Source: Methylovulum sp.
GTDB lineage: Bacteria; Pseudomonadota; Gammaproteobacteria; Methylococcales; Methylomonadaceae
Length of the DNA: 64,000 nt
NCBI GenBank assembly: GCA_030653435.1
Contig: JAURZI010000151.1
Coordinates: 1-64,000, forward strand
Reading direction: 5' to 3'
Both the position numbers and the translations under genes were made by a program. Each line of letters begins with the position of its first letter. Position 1 is the first letter of the stretch. Positions 8,243-17,600 of this stretch are shown piece by piece. The notes under the pieces are model-generated. The model had not been told where the DNA came from, ran no database searches, and saw only the letters and a list, made by a program, of their open reading frames with translations.

Positions 8243-9991
8243 TTAATGCGTATGGTCACATTCGGTTAAAAACGTCAGGATACTTTCGCGATAGACGTAA
8301 TAATCGTCATGTTCCAGCAAGGCTTTACGCGTACGCGGCCTGGGCAAATCAATGGCCTGGATTTTGCCGATCTTGGCCTGCGGGCCGTTAGTCATCATAA
8401 TCACGCGGTCAGCCAGCAATATCGCCTCATCGACATCATGGGTCACGACGACCGCCGTCACCTGCGTACGTTCCCAGACTTCCATCAACACTTCCTGCAA
8501 TTCCCAGCGCGTCAACGAATCCAGCATACCGAACGGTTCATCCAGCAACAGCAGTTTCGGCGATAAGGCAAAAGCACGGGCAATGCCGACGCGCTGGCGC
8601 ATGCCGTTGGACATGTCGCTGGCTTTTTTGCGTAAGGCGTCCGCCAAACCGACCCTCGTCAAATAATATTCCACGATGTCCGCACGTTCCGACTTGCTGG
8701 CATGCGGGTAAACCTTATCAACACCCAACATGACGTTTTCAAATGCCGTCAGCCACGGGAACAGACTCGGTGCCTGAAAGACCACGCCTTTATCGGGGCC
8801 GGCGCTGTCTACTTCACGGTTATCGAGGATAATACCGCCTTCAGAGAGGGTGGTTAAGCCTGCCGCCATCGACAACACTGTCGATTTGCCGCAACCGGAA
8901 TGGCCGATAATGGAAATGAATTCGCCTTTTTTCATTTTCAGGTCGAAACCGTCCACGACTTTGATGCTGCCGTTGCCGCTAGGCTTGGGGTAGCTCTTGG
9001 AAACTTGCGAAAACTCCAGATAACGCGGCTTGCCGATATGATCCTGCTCCGGTTTTACAAGCCCCAGCTTCCAGTCATTGCTGGTATTCGGTCTGACCTT
9101 GGGCAACACGATTTTATCGGCCTTGACGACTTGCGCCTGCGCCATGCCGATGTCCATCAAATACTTGGTGATCTCTGCCCGCAAGCGTTTGAATTCCGGG
9201 TCATGGTTTAATGCCGCCCGATCCCTGGGGCGCTCGATAGTGACATGAAAATCAGGACCGAACGTGGCGTCAGGCCCCGGATTGAGCGGAATGACACGAT
9301 CCGCCATATAAATGGCTTCATCGACATCATTGGTGATTAAAATAACGGTTTTCTTTTCCTGTCCCCAGATCGACAGAATCTCATCCTGAAGATTGCCGCG
9401 CGTCAACGCATCCAAGGCGCTGAGCGGCTCGTCCAGCAACAGGATATCAGGGCTTGCCGCCAACGCCCGCGCCACATTGACGCGCTGGCGCATGCCGCCG
9501 GACAATTCCGCCGGTTTTTTATCCATCGCCGCGCCCAGATTAACCATACGCACGTATTTTTCGGTATGCGCCTTACGTTGCCCGGCCGGCCAGTCCTTGA
9601 AAATTTGATCGACAGCCAGCGCGACATTTTCATAAACCGTCAGCCAAGGCATTAGAGAATAATTCTGGAACACCACGCCTCGGTCGGGTCCAGGCGCAGT
9701 AATCGGTTTGCCCTGCTTTAACACCTCGCCGCTATCGGCCGATATGAGTCCCGCTATCGTTGAAATCAGCGTCGTCTTACCGCTGCCGGAAAAACCGACT
9801 ATGGCAATAAACTCGCCGTCTTTAATCGACAAATTAATGTTTTTTAAAATCGAGGTTTTTTGGCTGCCTTCGCCATAGGCTTTGCAGACATTAATCAGCT
9901 CTAGCAGCGGTAGTTCCGCATCATTGGAAGGCTGAACGGGGGCTTGGTTCATGGGTACGGTGACAAGGTTAAGTTTAGCGACTGCGGTCAT
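8243..9991 (-). CDS. Fused double ABC ATPase of the nitrate importer (NrtC/NrtD-like)
   Basis: This 582-residue protein contains two full ABC domains. The first has Walker A GFSGSGKTT, signature LSGGMRQR and Walker B ILLLDEPLSALD. The second has GHSGCGKST, MSNGMRQR and LLLLDEPFGMLD. A linker of roughly 60 residues separates them. Cyanobacterial NrtC is one ABC domain plus an NrtA-like sensor domain and NrtD is one ABC domain; here both ATPases are in a single chain and no sensor domain is present. The second signature has N in place of the second residue of the usual LSGG. It follows nrtB by 13 bases and would power import through NrtB. Confidence 0.92.
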   Translation of the reverse strand: MTAVAKLNLVTVPMNQAPVQPSNDAELPLLELINVCKAYGEGSQKTSILKNINLSIKDGEFIAIVGFSGSGKTTLISTIAGLISADSGEVLKQGKPITAPGPDRGVVFQNYSLMPWLTVYENVALAVDQIFKDWPAGQRKAHTEKYVRMVNLGAAMDKKPAELSGGMRQRVNVARALAASPDILLLDEPLSALDALTRGNLQDEILSIWGQEKKTVILITNDVDEAIYMADRVIPLNPGPDATFGPDFHVTIERPRDRAALNHDPEFKRLRAEITKYLMDIGMAQAQVVKADKIVLPKVRPNTSNDWKLGLVKPEQDHIGKPRYLEFSQVSKSYPKPSGNGSIKVVDGFDLKMKKGEFISIIGHSGCGKSTVLSMAAGLTTLSEGGIILDNREVDSAGPDKGVVFQAPSLFPWLTAFENVMLGVDKVYPHASKSERADIVEYYLTRVGLADALRKKASDMSNGMRQRVGIARAFALSPKLLLLDEPFGMLDSLTRWELQEVLMEVWERTQVTAVVVTHDVDEAILLADRVIMMTNGPQAKIGKIQAIDLPRPRTRKALLEHDDYYVYRESILTFLTECDHTH

Positions 9992-10004
9992 GGCTGACTC
10001 CCGG

Positions 10005-11021
10005 TTAAAGTGCCCGTCCGAATGAAAAGACGTTTTGGAATGACTGCATGATGCGGTCGAGAATAAAACCGATGATGCCTATCGTAAAAACCGCCACCAT
10101 GATGCGGCCCAAGGAATTGGAACTGCCGTTCTGGAATTCATCCCAGACGAATTTGCCCAAACCCGGATTTTGCGCCAGCATTTCCGCCGCTATCAACACC
10201 ATCCAACCCACGCCCAAGGATAAGCGCATGCCGGTAAAAATATACGGCAAAGCCGATGGCAGGACTATTTTTCTGATTTGCGTCAACCAGTTAAGACGCA
10301 GGACCTTACCGACATTAACCAGATCCTTGTCGATAGAGGAAACCCCAACCGCCGTGTTGATCAGCATTGGCCACAAGGAACATAGCGTGACAGTGATCGC
10401 GGACGTCAAAAATGACTTTTCAAACCAGGAATCCTCGGTCGTCACATACACCGAACTGACAATCAGCGTAACTATCGGCAACCAGGCCAATGGCGACACG
10501 GGTTTAAATATCTGGATCATCGGATTAAGCGCCGTGTTGATCGTCGAGCTCATGCCACAGATGATGCCTAGCGGCACGGCAACCAGCGTCGCAATAACAA
10601 ACCCGGCAAACACCGTATACAGGCTGGTAAAAATCTGGTCCAGATACGTGGCTTTGCCGGTATAAGGACGTTTTTTAACTTCGGCATTGGGGTTTTCCGC
10701 CAGCATTTTTTCATCGCGGGCATGCTGGCGTTGATAAAACTCGACTTCCTTTTGCCGTTCAGCGTGATGCGCTTCAATCAATCCGCCCGCCTCATGCCAA
10801 ACTGCCGCAGGGCCGGGGATTGCGCCCAAACTGGTATGGACTTTGGACGCTGAAAAACTCCACATGCCCAAAAACAGTATGAACGCAATAATAGGCACCC
10901 CCATCATCAGCCACAAATCGCGGGCCTGTTGTACTGGGTTTTCACCGGCCGCCAGTTTGACTAAAGGGACGAACCAGGTCAGTCCTGTGATATTAAAAAA
11001 TTTGATGAGTTGATTGCTCAT
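10005..11021 (-). CDS. nrtB: Nitrate/nitrite ABC transporter permease
   Basis: The 338-residue inner-membrane protein has one N-terminal segment (about 38-58) and a further five to six, with the EAA loop of binding-protein-dependent permeases visible near the end (EMLAQNPGLGKFVWDEF). An insertion of about 60 charged residues (HAERQKEVEFYQRQ...) follows the first segment and should be periplasmic. Sequence such as SPLAWLPIVTLIV matches NrtB. It lies between nrtA and the double ATPase. The substrate is inferred from the NrtA partner. Confidence 0.93.
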   Translation of the reverse strand: MSNQLIKFFNITGLTWFVPLVKLAAGENPVQQARDLWLMMGVPIIAFILFLGMWSFSASKVHTSLGAIPGPAAVWHEAGGLIEAHHAERQKEVEFYQRQHARDEKMLAENPNAEVKKRPYTGKATYLDQIFTSLYTVFAGFVIATLVAVPLGIICGMSSTINTALNPMIQIFKPVSPLAWLPIVTLIVSSVYVTTEDSWFEKSFLTSAITVTLCSLWPMLINTAVGVSSIDKDLVNVGKVLRLNWLTQIRKIVLPSALPYIFTGMRLSLGVGWMVLIAAEMLAQNPGLGKFVWDEFQNGSSNSLGRIMVAVFTIGIIGFILDRIMQSFQNVFSFGRAL

Positions 11022-11108
11022 AATGACACCTTAATCTCTAAAAAAGATGCGTCCCTGCACCAAATCGACAGCCTTGTCTAGGAACACCCACCACGAGTTA
11101 GTGGCATC

Positions 11109-11160
11109 TGTAGCGCGTGCCGCGCGCCTTATTCGCTTTACCCGTGTGGCACGCGCTACA
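11109..11160. repeat. 13-bp perfect inverted repeat between nrtA and nrtB
   Basis: TGTAGCGCGTGCC (11109-11121) and its exact complement (11148-11160) flank a 26-base loop that also holds GCGCGCC. There is no T-run, so it is not a classical terminator. It resembles REP-type repeats and could set differential expression of nrtA over nrtB. Confidence 0.7.
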
Positions 11161-11167
11161 AACTCAA

Positions 11168-12559
11168 TTAATCAACCACCTTGCCGCCAACTACTTTTTG
11201 CTTAGCCTTCAAGCCGATAGGGAATTTGTCCAAATAGGCATTCGGCTTATTGGCATCGAATGCAATCTTGTCGATAAAGAAATTCTGCGATGGCTTGATA
11301 GACGTATCGGCAGGAAAATCGGCGGCCTTGGCCTTACCTTCGGCGACCAGTTCTTTCGCGGCGGCCAGATAAATATCAGGACGATAAACTTTTTTAGCGG
11401 TTTCCATATACCAATTATCGGGTTTGTATTCGCTGATCATGCCCCAGCGGCGCAACTGGGTCAGATACCACACTGCGCTGCTGTAAGATGGATAACTGGC
11501 GCCGTTACGGAAAAAAGTGTTGAAATCCGGCAAGCTGCGCGTATCGCCTTTTTCGTATTCATAAGTACCGTTCATGCTGTTGGCCAGCACATCGTAGTCC
11601 GCGCCGACATATTGTTTTTGCGACAACATTTCGATGGCTTCCTTGCGGTTTTTGTTGTTTTCTTCATCCAGCCAGACCGACGCACGAATTAACGCCTTGA
11701 TGACCGCCAAGTGGGTATTGGGATTTTTATCGGCCCAGGCTTTCGTCACGCCGAACACTTTTTCCGGCGTGTCTTTCCATAACTCGTCATCAGTGACCAC
11801 AGGAATGCCTATGCCTTTAAACACGGCCTGCTGGTTCCAAGGCTCACCCACGCAATAGCCGTGAATAGTGCCCGACTCCAACGTTGCCGGCATTTGCGGC
11901 GGCGGCGTTACCGACAGCAAGGCATCGGCGTCCACTTGGCCCGACGTGTCTTGCGGCGGCGCGTAAAATCCGGGCTTAATACCGCCTGCCGCCAACCAAT
12001 AACGCAGTTTCAAATTATGGCTGCCAATCGGAAACGTCATCGCCATATTAAAAGCCTTGCCTTCACTTTTGAATTTTTCGACGACAGGCTTCAGCGCATC
12101 GGCTTTAATCGGATGCACCGGCTTGCCGCCTGCCATAGGCACATTCGGTTTCATCCCTTTCCACACATCGTTGGATACGGTAATCGCGCTGCCGTTAAAG
12201 CCCATGCTGAACGCCGTTACGATGTCGGCTTGTGTGCCAAAGCCTATGGTAGCGCCCAACGGCGCTGGAGCCAGCATATGCGAACCGTCCAGTTCGCCAC
12301 TGACCACGCGGTCCATGACCACTTTCCAGTTAGCTTGCGCTTCCAGCTGGACATAAAGCCCTTCGTCTTCGAAAAAGCCTTTTTCAAAGGCAACAGCCAA
12401 CGGGGCCATATCGGTCAGTTTAATAAAACCGAATTTAAGATTTTCTTTTTCAAGATTGGCAACAGCACCCGCGCTGGATGCAAAGCTTAGGGTCGTGACA
12501 GCGGCAACGGCGGACAGTGCGGTCACCAGTTTTTTCAGAGTCATTCCGGTATAGTTCAT
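11168..12559 (-). CDS. nrtA: Nitrate/nitrite ABC transporter substrate-binding protein
   Basis: The 463-residue product begins with a Sec signal peptide (TLKKLVTALSAVAAVTTLS, cleavage near SAGA). It continues with the NrtA/CmpA-type periplasmic domain: LKFGFIKLTDMAPLAVAFEKG, GFNGSAITVSNDVWKG, FPIGSHNLKLRYWLAAGG and YCVGEPWNQQAVFKG are all family hallmarks. Many NrtA proteins use a Tat signal; no twin arginine is visible here. The ATG at 12559 has AGGATAAC upstream. It is the first gene of the operon, and the 107-base leader before it carries an intrinsic terminator, so expression is probably controlled by antitermination. Nitrate is favoured over bicarbonate or cyanate because of the regulatory leader, but the specificity is not proven. 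Confidence 0.93.
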   Translation of the reverse strand: MNYTGMTLKKLVTALSAVAAVTTLSFASSAGAVANLEKENLKFGFIKLTDMAPLAVAFEKGFFEDEGLYVQLEAQANWKVVMDRVVSGELDGSHMLAPAPLGATIGFGTQADIVTAFSMGFNGSAITVSNDVWKGMKPNVPMAGGKPVHPIKADALKPVVEKFKSEGKAFNMAMTFPIGSHNLKLRYWLAAGGIKPGFYAPPQDTSGQVDADALLSVTPPPQMPATLESGTIHGYCVGEPWNQQAVFKGIGIPVVTDDELWKDTPEKVFGVTKAWADKNPNTHLAVIKALIRASVWLDEENNKNRKEAIEMLSQKQYVGADYDVLANSMNGTYEYEKGDTRSLPDFNTFFRNGASYPSYSSAVWYLTQLRRWGMISEYKPDNWYMETAKKVYRPDIYLAAAKELVAEGKAKAADFPADTSIKPSQNFFIDKIAFDANKPNAYLDKFPIGLKAKQKVVGGKVVD

Positions 12560-12586
12560 AATGGCGTTATCCTGTAAAAATTGGGC

Positions 12587-12641
12587 AAAAAAAAAGCGTC
12601 TTAAAATTGGATGCCATAAATGACACGCAATTTCTCGACGC
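12587..12641 (-). terminator. Intrinsic terminator inside the nrtA leader
   Basis: On the minus strand GCGTC (12641-12637) pairs with GACGC (12600-12596), immediately followed by nine T residues (12595-12587). An inner AAATTG/CAATTT pairing extends the stem after a small internal loop. It lies between the promoter and the nrtA start, so read-through must be regulated. Confidence 0.65.
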
Positions 12642-12651
12642 CTTTGTCTGG

Positions 12652-12693
12652 TACTCAGCAGTGAGCTAAATGTTCGGCTCCATCGTTAGAGCC
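12652..12693 (-). promoter_or_regulatory. Tandem hexaloop hairpins, candidate ANTAR (NasR/NasT-type) antitermination target
   Basis: Two hairpins lie in tandem on the minus strand. P1 (12693-12676) is GGCTC-U-[AACGAU]-G-GAGCC; P2 (12668-12652) is UAGCUC-[ACUGCU]-GAGUA with a bulged G. Both six-base loops have A at position 1 and G at position 4, the known recognition features of ANTAR-domain proteins. A 7-base linker separates them and the terminator follows after about 10 bases. The P2 stem is short. No ANTAR regulator gene lies in this window. Confidence 0.55.
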
Positions 12694-12708
12694 ATTGACA
12701 ATATTTTA

Positions 12709-12724
12709 TGCAGGACTTGTGCCA
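12709..12724 (-). promoter_or_regulatory. Sigma-54 promoter of the nitrate operon
   Basis: The minus strand reads TGGCACAAGTCCTGCA, with GG and GC separated by exactly ten bases and the -24 box identical to the TGGCAC consensus. The predicted transcript start (about 12698) falls a few bases before the first leader hairpin, so the whole RNA switch would be transcribed. This suggests NtrC control. Confidence 0.7.
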
Positions 12725-13254
12725 TTATGTACAACGAACTAATAGATCAATAAAAAAATATACAATACAGAGGGTTATCTATTTTTCAACCACTGAAACT
12801 GCATAGATAAGCTAAGCGGTGATTGCCGTAACGTATAAATTGCCTCAATAATGTGCGACAACCAACAATTTTCGCACCAAACAAGAACTTTTATCGGGGT
12901 AATCTCCCACAAAACTGTCATGTTTATCAAACAATTTTATCGAGTTGAAAAAAACACCATTATCGAACAGATTCTATTTGATGCCGGTTTCTGATGAAAC
13001 CGATGACGAATAAACAAAATGCTAGCTACAGGATGCCGCTATTTTGCTTCAATAATCTGCTTGACATCATCGACATGCACAATGCACGGATGCCTTTCGC
13101 CATTTTTTTACTGTTAAACTTGTGACTGACGTGTTTATAAAATGACCAGTTTATTGATATTAAATCAATTTTTCCGAAATACGACTCTTTAAATAACTTT
13201 AGTTAACATGATTAACAAAAACAAAACGCCCATAATTCCACCGCTTGCCCGACG
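12725..13254. other. AT-rich intergenic region upstream of the nitrate operon
   Basis: No gene is supported. TGCACAATGCA-like dyads near 13075-13087 could bind an activator, but the spacing does not match the NtrC consensus and the site is about 360 bases from the promoter. No terminator for the res gene ending at 13255 was found. Confidence 0.4.
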
Positions 13255-16200
13255 TCAACTATCTGTACCAATTCTCTCGAACATTTTCTTCAGATAAACT
13301 TGCCCACCTTCAGGCATAAATAACACATTGCGTTCTTCTAAGTCTGCCTGTTCACAGGAGACATTCAACAGGTTTGGAAACTGCGTCCCTGAAACGATAA
13401 AGGCATTCAATGTCAGCTTCGGATCACCCAGTTTTTCCTGTATCACCTTTACTTCTTTGTAAAGTCCAAGCTTGGGGTCATTCAGGCTCATCTGGCGTAA
13501 GCCTTTCGGGTCAACGAAATTCAGCCACTGCTCGCCGGTTTCATCGTCCACCAACCACAGCAAAAAATCCGGATAGAAATTACCAGCCAAGGCAAAGCCC
13601 AACCCTTTGGCTTTGGTGTCGGCGTTGCGTAACAGGTAAAGGCTGCGCTTGCCGATAATTTGCTGCCCAATGGGTGATTTATAGAACGCTTCAAGATCGC
13701 GCACAAACTGCACTTCGCTGGGCGCACCGAATGCCAGCGGAGTCATTTTTAACTGCACAGTACCTTCTGGATAGTACAGCAAGGGATAATACAGATGACG
13801 ATCAAAACAAATGGCGACCATCTGACCGGCATTCCATTGACTGGCTTCGCCCAGCTTGCCATCCGTTACCAGTACCTGAAGCGCTTTTATTTTCTTCTCG
13901 TAGGCTTCGCCGTCTTCGTTGTTGTCGATCTCAAAGTGATAGACCTTGAGCAAGCTATCGTCGTCGTTTTTCACGTTCACGATGTCGTAAAACTGGCCTT
14001 CATAAGCCGTTTTCAGCGCCTTATAAAAACGGTCGGTATAGTCTTGCAGCAAACGGATGAGAATGTCTTCCTGTTTGCGGATGTCGGCAATGTTGCGAAT
14101 AGCCAGCTCGGCTTGCGGGATATAAAGCGTGTACCAGTCATCGTGCGTCAGGCAGAAATCCAGCAAACGCGAGCGCTCCAGCCGCAAGTTACTCCAGCTG
14201 CGTAGTTGCTTGAATTCCTGCACTGCCAAGTAGATCCGGTCAAAATCAAATAGCGCCATGGTTTCGCTTGGAATCTTGCCTTTATTGCGGCTATTGCCAT
14301 CCGGTTTGTTACCGGCTTTATCCTGCGTGCTCATGGCTTCTATCTTTGGATACAAATCCAGTTCGATATGCACCGTTTTGATCTTGCCCTTAAACTCGGC
14401 AGGAATTTCATAAAGATAAGGAAAATGCGTGCGCTTGAATCCTTTGATTTGATTGTCCTTGTAGCCGTCTTTGAGCGCTAGCGTCTTGAGATTGCTCTTT
14501 GGCATATTGGGACGTGTTGCAAAATCCAGCTGAATCATTTCATCCGGTGTTGTAACGCCTTCTTCTTTCAGATACTCCTTGAAGGTAGCCATGTAGCCCG
14601 CATTCACCCCGAAAATATTCAGGGTTTCCAAGCGCTCCAAATGCGCCCCTTTTGGCCGCTGGCTGGGTATGCTGCGTTTGAGCGAATAATCCTTGCCCTT
14701 CAAACGCACACCACGCCCAAATAACTGGATAATTTGCGAACCCTCGCCCTTGCCCATATTGAGCAAGCCCATCGTGGACACCCGCCAACTGCTCCAGCCT
14801 TCGGTAAATTTGCGCGAGCCGATCAACACATGCAACCGGCTATCTTTGCTGTTTAACGTCCCAAATAGCGAGCCGCCAAAGTCATCCGCCTCGGTGTCAA
14901 ACTCTGTCGAGTTCCCGGACTCTTTGAAAAAACCGGCATCATCGCCAATGTTGATCAGACCGAACGGTTCTGCATCGCCCACACGTAGCGCCAGTTCGCC
15001 TTTACTGCTTTTCAGATTGACGACTTTCAAGCGTTGCCGTGCCTCGGCATTGAATAAGATCTTGAGAATGCCAGCATAAACCTCATCGGCGCTGTATTGC
15101 ATCAACGGCGTAAAGCGATCATGAAAAATATTACGGCCTTTGGCATCCAGCAAGCGCGCGGTATTTGCCAGTAAATCCTTTAGCCACTGCCTGGTTTTTT
15201 GCTCGTCGTTTAAAAAACCGGCCAGGAATTTCAGCACGTTCAAAATATCCGAATCTTCCCCGGAAACGGTATTGCCGACAAATACCCACAAGGGCTTTTC
15301 AATATTGAAGTCGGTCAGCTTGTCGCGATTTGTGCGCCACAGGTATTGCTGCTGATAAAAGCTCAACAGGCAGGCGGTAAAATAGTGGCGGGCCGTGTCT
15401 TCTTGCGTGTAATCTTCATCTTTTAGATTGAGGATCAGCGATTCCTTGCCGTAGCCATCCTCGTAGAAAAATTTGTAGGAGTAGTCAAACAGAATGCTTT
15501 TGGCGTAAATTTCCCGCGTCGCCAACGTGCGCGCTTTACGCTTCTCTTCGCTGCTCAGCGTCAACGCTTGCCTTTGTGCATCGTCCAGTTTTTTCAGGTT
15601 AGCCGTTTCAAACCGTATTTTCGCTTTTTTCTTAAGCAAATCCTGTTCTGCCTTAAGAACGGTCAAACCCTTGGCAACCGCCTGCCCAAAAGTGGCGGAA
15701 TACTCAAAAGCAAAGCCGCTCCGCACCAGAGACTCACGGCGACTCATCCAGGCGCCATCTGCCGTACCTGTGCCACGATGTCCTTCATCCACCAGCACCA
15801 GGTTATTACCCTCGAAGGCTTCAACTGCGACCGTCTTGTCGCCCATCTTATCGCCCAGTTTGTTGATGTCGATGATCTCAATCGTGCCTTTGAAAAGATC
15901 GCCCCGGTTTTTAGTGAACAAATGGCAAAAATCAAACCCAGAGAGCTTTAGCTCCTCTAAATGCTGGCGAGACAAGCCTTCGTTGGGTGTCAGCAAAATG
16001 ATCTTGTCCGGGTAAACGTCTTTTTTACCGTTTTGGAAGTAATGCAGATACTGTTTGATGTTGACGTGCAACAACAACGTTTTGCCGCTGCCGGTGGCGT
16101 TCCAGAATGCCAGCTTGTTCAGTTCATCCGCATCAAAAGGCTGAAAGCGATGTTCAGCGTCTTGCTCGATGTTGTAAGCCTTCAGTCCATCATTCAAACC

Positions 16201-16581
16201 ATCGAGCAATTGTTGGCGCTGATTGAAATACCAGTCCAGATAAATCTCGGTAAACAGCAGCGAGAGGTATTGAAAGTACTTCATATTGAGCACGGCGCCT
16301 TCGACCTTGTTACGTTGCCCGGTGATGGCATTCCAGTGCTGCACAATGTTCAGGTCGTAACGGCGTAAGTCTTGCCGGCTGATGCGATCCACCTCAAACA
16401 GATTGTGCTGCAATTCATGAAAAAATCCGCTTTGGCCGTCTTCGTCTATACCCTCGTGCCGATCTTCGCTCAAACGTTCTTTCAGCGCGTGCAAAGTGCC
16501 GCCACTAAAAAAGCGCATCATCCACTGGTTGAGCACTAGCTCCTGATGGAAACTACGTTTCTTCGATTGGGTCTTACTCAT
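13255..16581 (-). CDS. res: Type III restriction-type helicase-nuclease (Res)
   Basis: The 1,108-residue protein is a superfamily 2 DNA translocase with Walker A NATGSGKT (about 161-168), a Walker B DEGH box (about 265-268), a SATF motif III (about 295), and a second RecA lobe ending with QLFGRGVRLKG as motif VI. A PD-(D/E)xK nuclease is visible near the C-terminus: YPDF, about 16 residues, then FVDPKG. This is the Res architecture of type III restriction enzymes, somewhat longer than EcoP15I Res. It overlaps the DUF1016 gene by four bases and follows mod in the same operon. It would cleave unmodified DNA together with Mod. Confidence 0.88.
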   Translation of the reverse strand: MSKTQSKKRSFHQELVLNQWMMRFFSGGTLHALKERLSEDRHEGIDEDGQSGFFHELQHNLFEVDRISRQDLRRYDLNIVQHWNAITGQRNKVEGAVLNMKYFQYLSLLFTEIYLDWYFNQRQQLLDGLNDGLKAYNIEQDAEHRFQPFDADELNKLAFWNATGSGKTLLLHVNIKQYLHYFQNGKKDVYPDKIILLTPNEGLSRQHLEELKLSGFDFCHLFTKNRGDLFKGTIEIIDINKLGDKMGDKTVAVEAFEGNNLVLVDEGHRGTGTADGAWMSRRESLVRSGFAFEYSATFGQAVAKGLTVLKAEQDLLKKKAKIRFETANLKKLDDAQRQALTLSSEEKRKARTLATREIYAKSILFDYSYKFFYEDGYGKESLILNLKDEDYTQEDTARHYFTACLLSFYQQQYLWRTNRDKLTDFNIEKPLWVFVGNTVSGEDSDILNVLKFLAGFLNDEQKTRQWLKDLLANTARLLDAKGRNIFHDRFTPLMQYSADEVYAGILKILFNAEARQRLKVVNLKSSKGELALRVGDAEPFGLINIGDDAGFFKESGNSTEFDTEADDFGGSLFGTLNSKDSRLHVLIGSRKFTEGWSSWRVSTMGLLNMGKGEGSQIIQLFGRGVRLKGKDYSLKRSIPSQRPKGAHLERLETLNIFGVNAGYMATFKEYLKEEGVTTPDEMIQLDFATRPNMPKSNLKTLALKDGYKDNQIKGFKRTHFPYLYEIPAEFKGKIKTVHIELDLYPKIEAMSTQDKAGNKPDGNSRNKGKIPSETMALFDFDRIYLAVQEFKQLRSWSNLRLERSRLLDFCLTHDDWYTLYIPQAELAIRNIADIRKQEDILIRLLQDYTDRFYKALKTAYEGQFYDIVNVKNDDDSLLKVYHFEIDNNEDGEAYEKKIKALQVLVTDGKLGEASQWNAGQMVAICFDRHLYYPLLYYPEGTVQLKMTPLAFGAPSEVQFVRDLEAFYKSPIGQQIIGKRSLYLLRNADTKAKGLGFALAGNFYPDFLLWLVDDETGEQWLNFVDPKGLRQMSLNDPKLGLYKEVKVIQEKLGDPKLTLNAFIVSGTQFPNLLNVSCEQADLEERNVLFMPEGGQVYLKKMFERIGTDS

Positions 16582-17600
16582 AGTTTTCCCGCCAGTTGCT
16601 GTTCAATTTCGGCTACCGTTGGCAACTGTGCTTGTACTTCGAGGGGGATTTCTTTGGTAATAAATGAACTAACACCTATCGGCTTATTAACATCACGTAA
16701 GGCATACTCCACATCGAGGCGGTCTTTGTCTTTGCACAATATCAGGCCAATACTGGGCTGATCGCCCTCAGCGCTTAGCAGATCATCAACCGCCGACAAA
16801 TAAAAATTCATTTTGCCCACATATTCAGGTTTAAATTCACCGGTTTTCAGTTCGATCACTACATAGCATTTCAAGCGTGTGTGGTAGAACAGCAAATCCA
16901 GAAAATAGCTGCGGCTATTAACTTCCAGAGGATACTGACGGCCCAAAAAAGCAAAGCCTTTGCCAAGCTCCAATAAGAAGCGAGTGATATTGGTAACCAA
17001 CTGATTTTCAACATCCCGCTCTACGGCCTTCTGACTCAAAGTCAGAAAATCAAACACATAAGGATCTTTCAGGGTTTGTTGGGCCAGTTCAGACTGCGGT
17101 GCTGGCAACACTAATTGGAAGTTGCTAGGGGCAAGACCTTGCCGCAGGTGCAATCCTTGCTCAATTTGTAGTTCCAAAATTGGACGACTCCAGCCATTTT
17201 CAATACAGGCAGACGTGTAAAACAGGGCAATATCGACATCCTTAATCTTACCCAGAATTGTGCGAATATGACCCCAAGGTAATTGTCCCACGGGCTGTGG
17301 GACAATTTCAAAACGAGGCGAAAAGAACAGGTAAAACTGGCGCATGGCAAACAAACTGCTACGTGAAAAGCCTTGAATACCCGGATGTTCGGTCTGCAAA
17401 TCCGCCGCCATTTGTTCTACCACTGCTCCACCCCAGCCTTGCGCTTGCTGCAAGGACACAATGGTTTGACCAATATGCCAGTACAGCACCAGCAATTCAC
17501 GATTAACCGCCAGTACTGCACGGATTTGTGTGGCTTGAATCCGCTGTTTAATCTCATCCAGAGCTAGCCTGTAATCGGCATGAAGATTAATCTCGTTCAC
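16578..17600 (-). CDS. DUF1016 (YhcG) family PD-(D/E)xK nuclease
   Basis: The 340-residue protein starts with GTG at 17600, two bases after the mod stop codon region with no gap. The N-terminal half has the DUF1016 helical pattern (AVNRELLVLYWHIGQTI, then GFSRSSLFAMRQFY). The C-terminal half carries a PD-(D/E)xK nuclease: YFLDLLFYHTRLKCYVVIELK followed by the GKMNFYLSAVDD helix. These proteins recur in defence islands next to type I or III systems, and their exact function is not settled. Its place between mod and res, with overlapping junctions, says it is made with them. Confidence 0.88.
   Translation of the reverse strand: MNEINLHADYRLALDEIKQRIQATQIRAVLAVNRELLVLYWHIGQTIVSLQQAQGWGGAVVEQMAADLQTEHPGIQGFSRSSLFAMRQFYLFFSPRFEIVPQPVGQLPWGHIRTILGKIKDVDIALFYTSACIENGWSRPILELQIEQGLHLRQGLAPSNFQLVLPAPQSELAQQTLKDPYVFDFLTLSQKAVERDVENQLVTNITRFLLELGKGFAFLGRQYPLEVNSRSYFLDLLFYHTRLKCYVVIELKTGEFKPEYVGKMNFYLSAVDDLLSAEGDQPSIGLILCKDKDRLDVEYALRDVNKPIGVSSFITKEIPLEVQAQLPTVAEIEQQLAGKL

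Noticed and set aside
13070-13092. NtrC-binding site upstream of the nitrate operon
   Set aside because: The TGCAC elements are only a few bases apart and do not match the spaced NtrC dyad; the distance to the promoter is also long.
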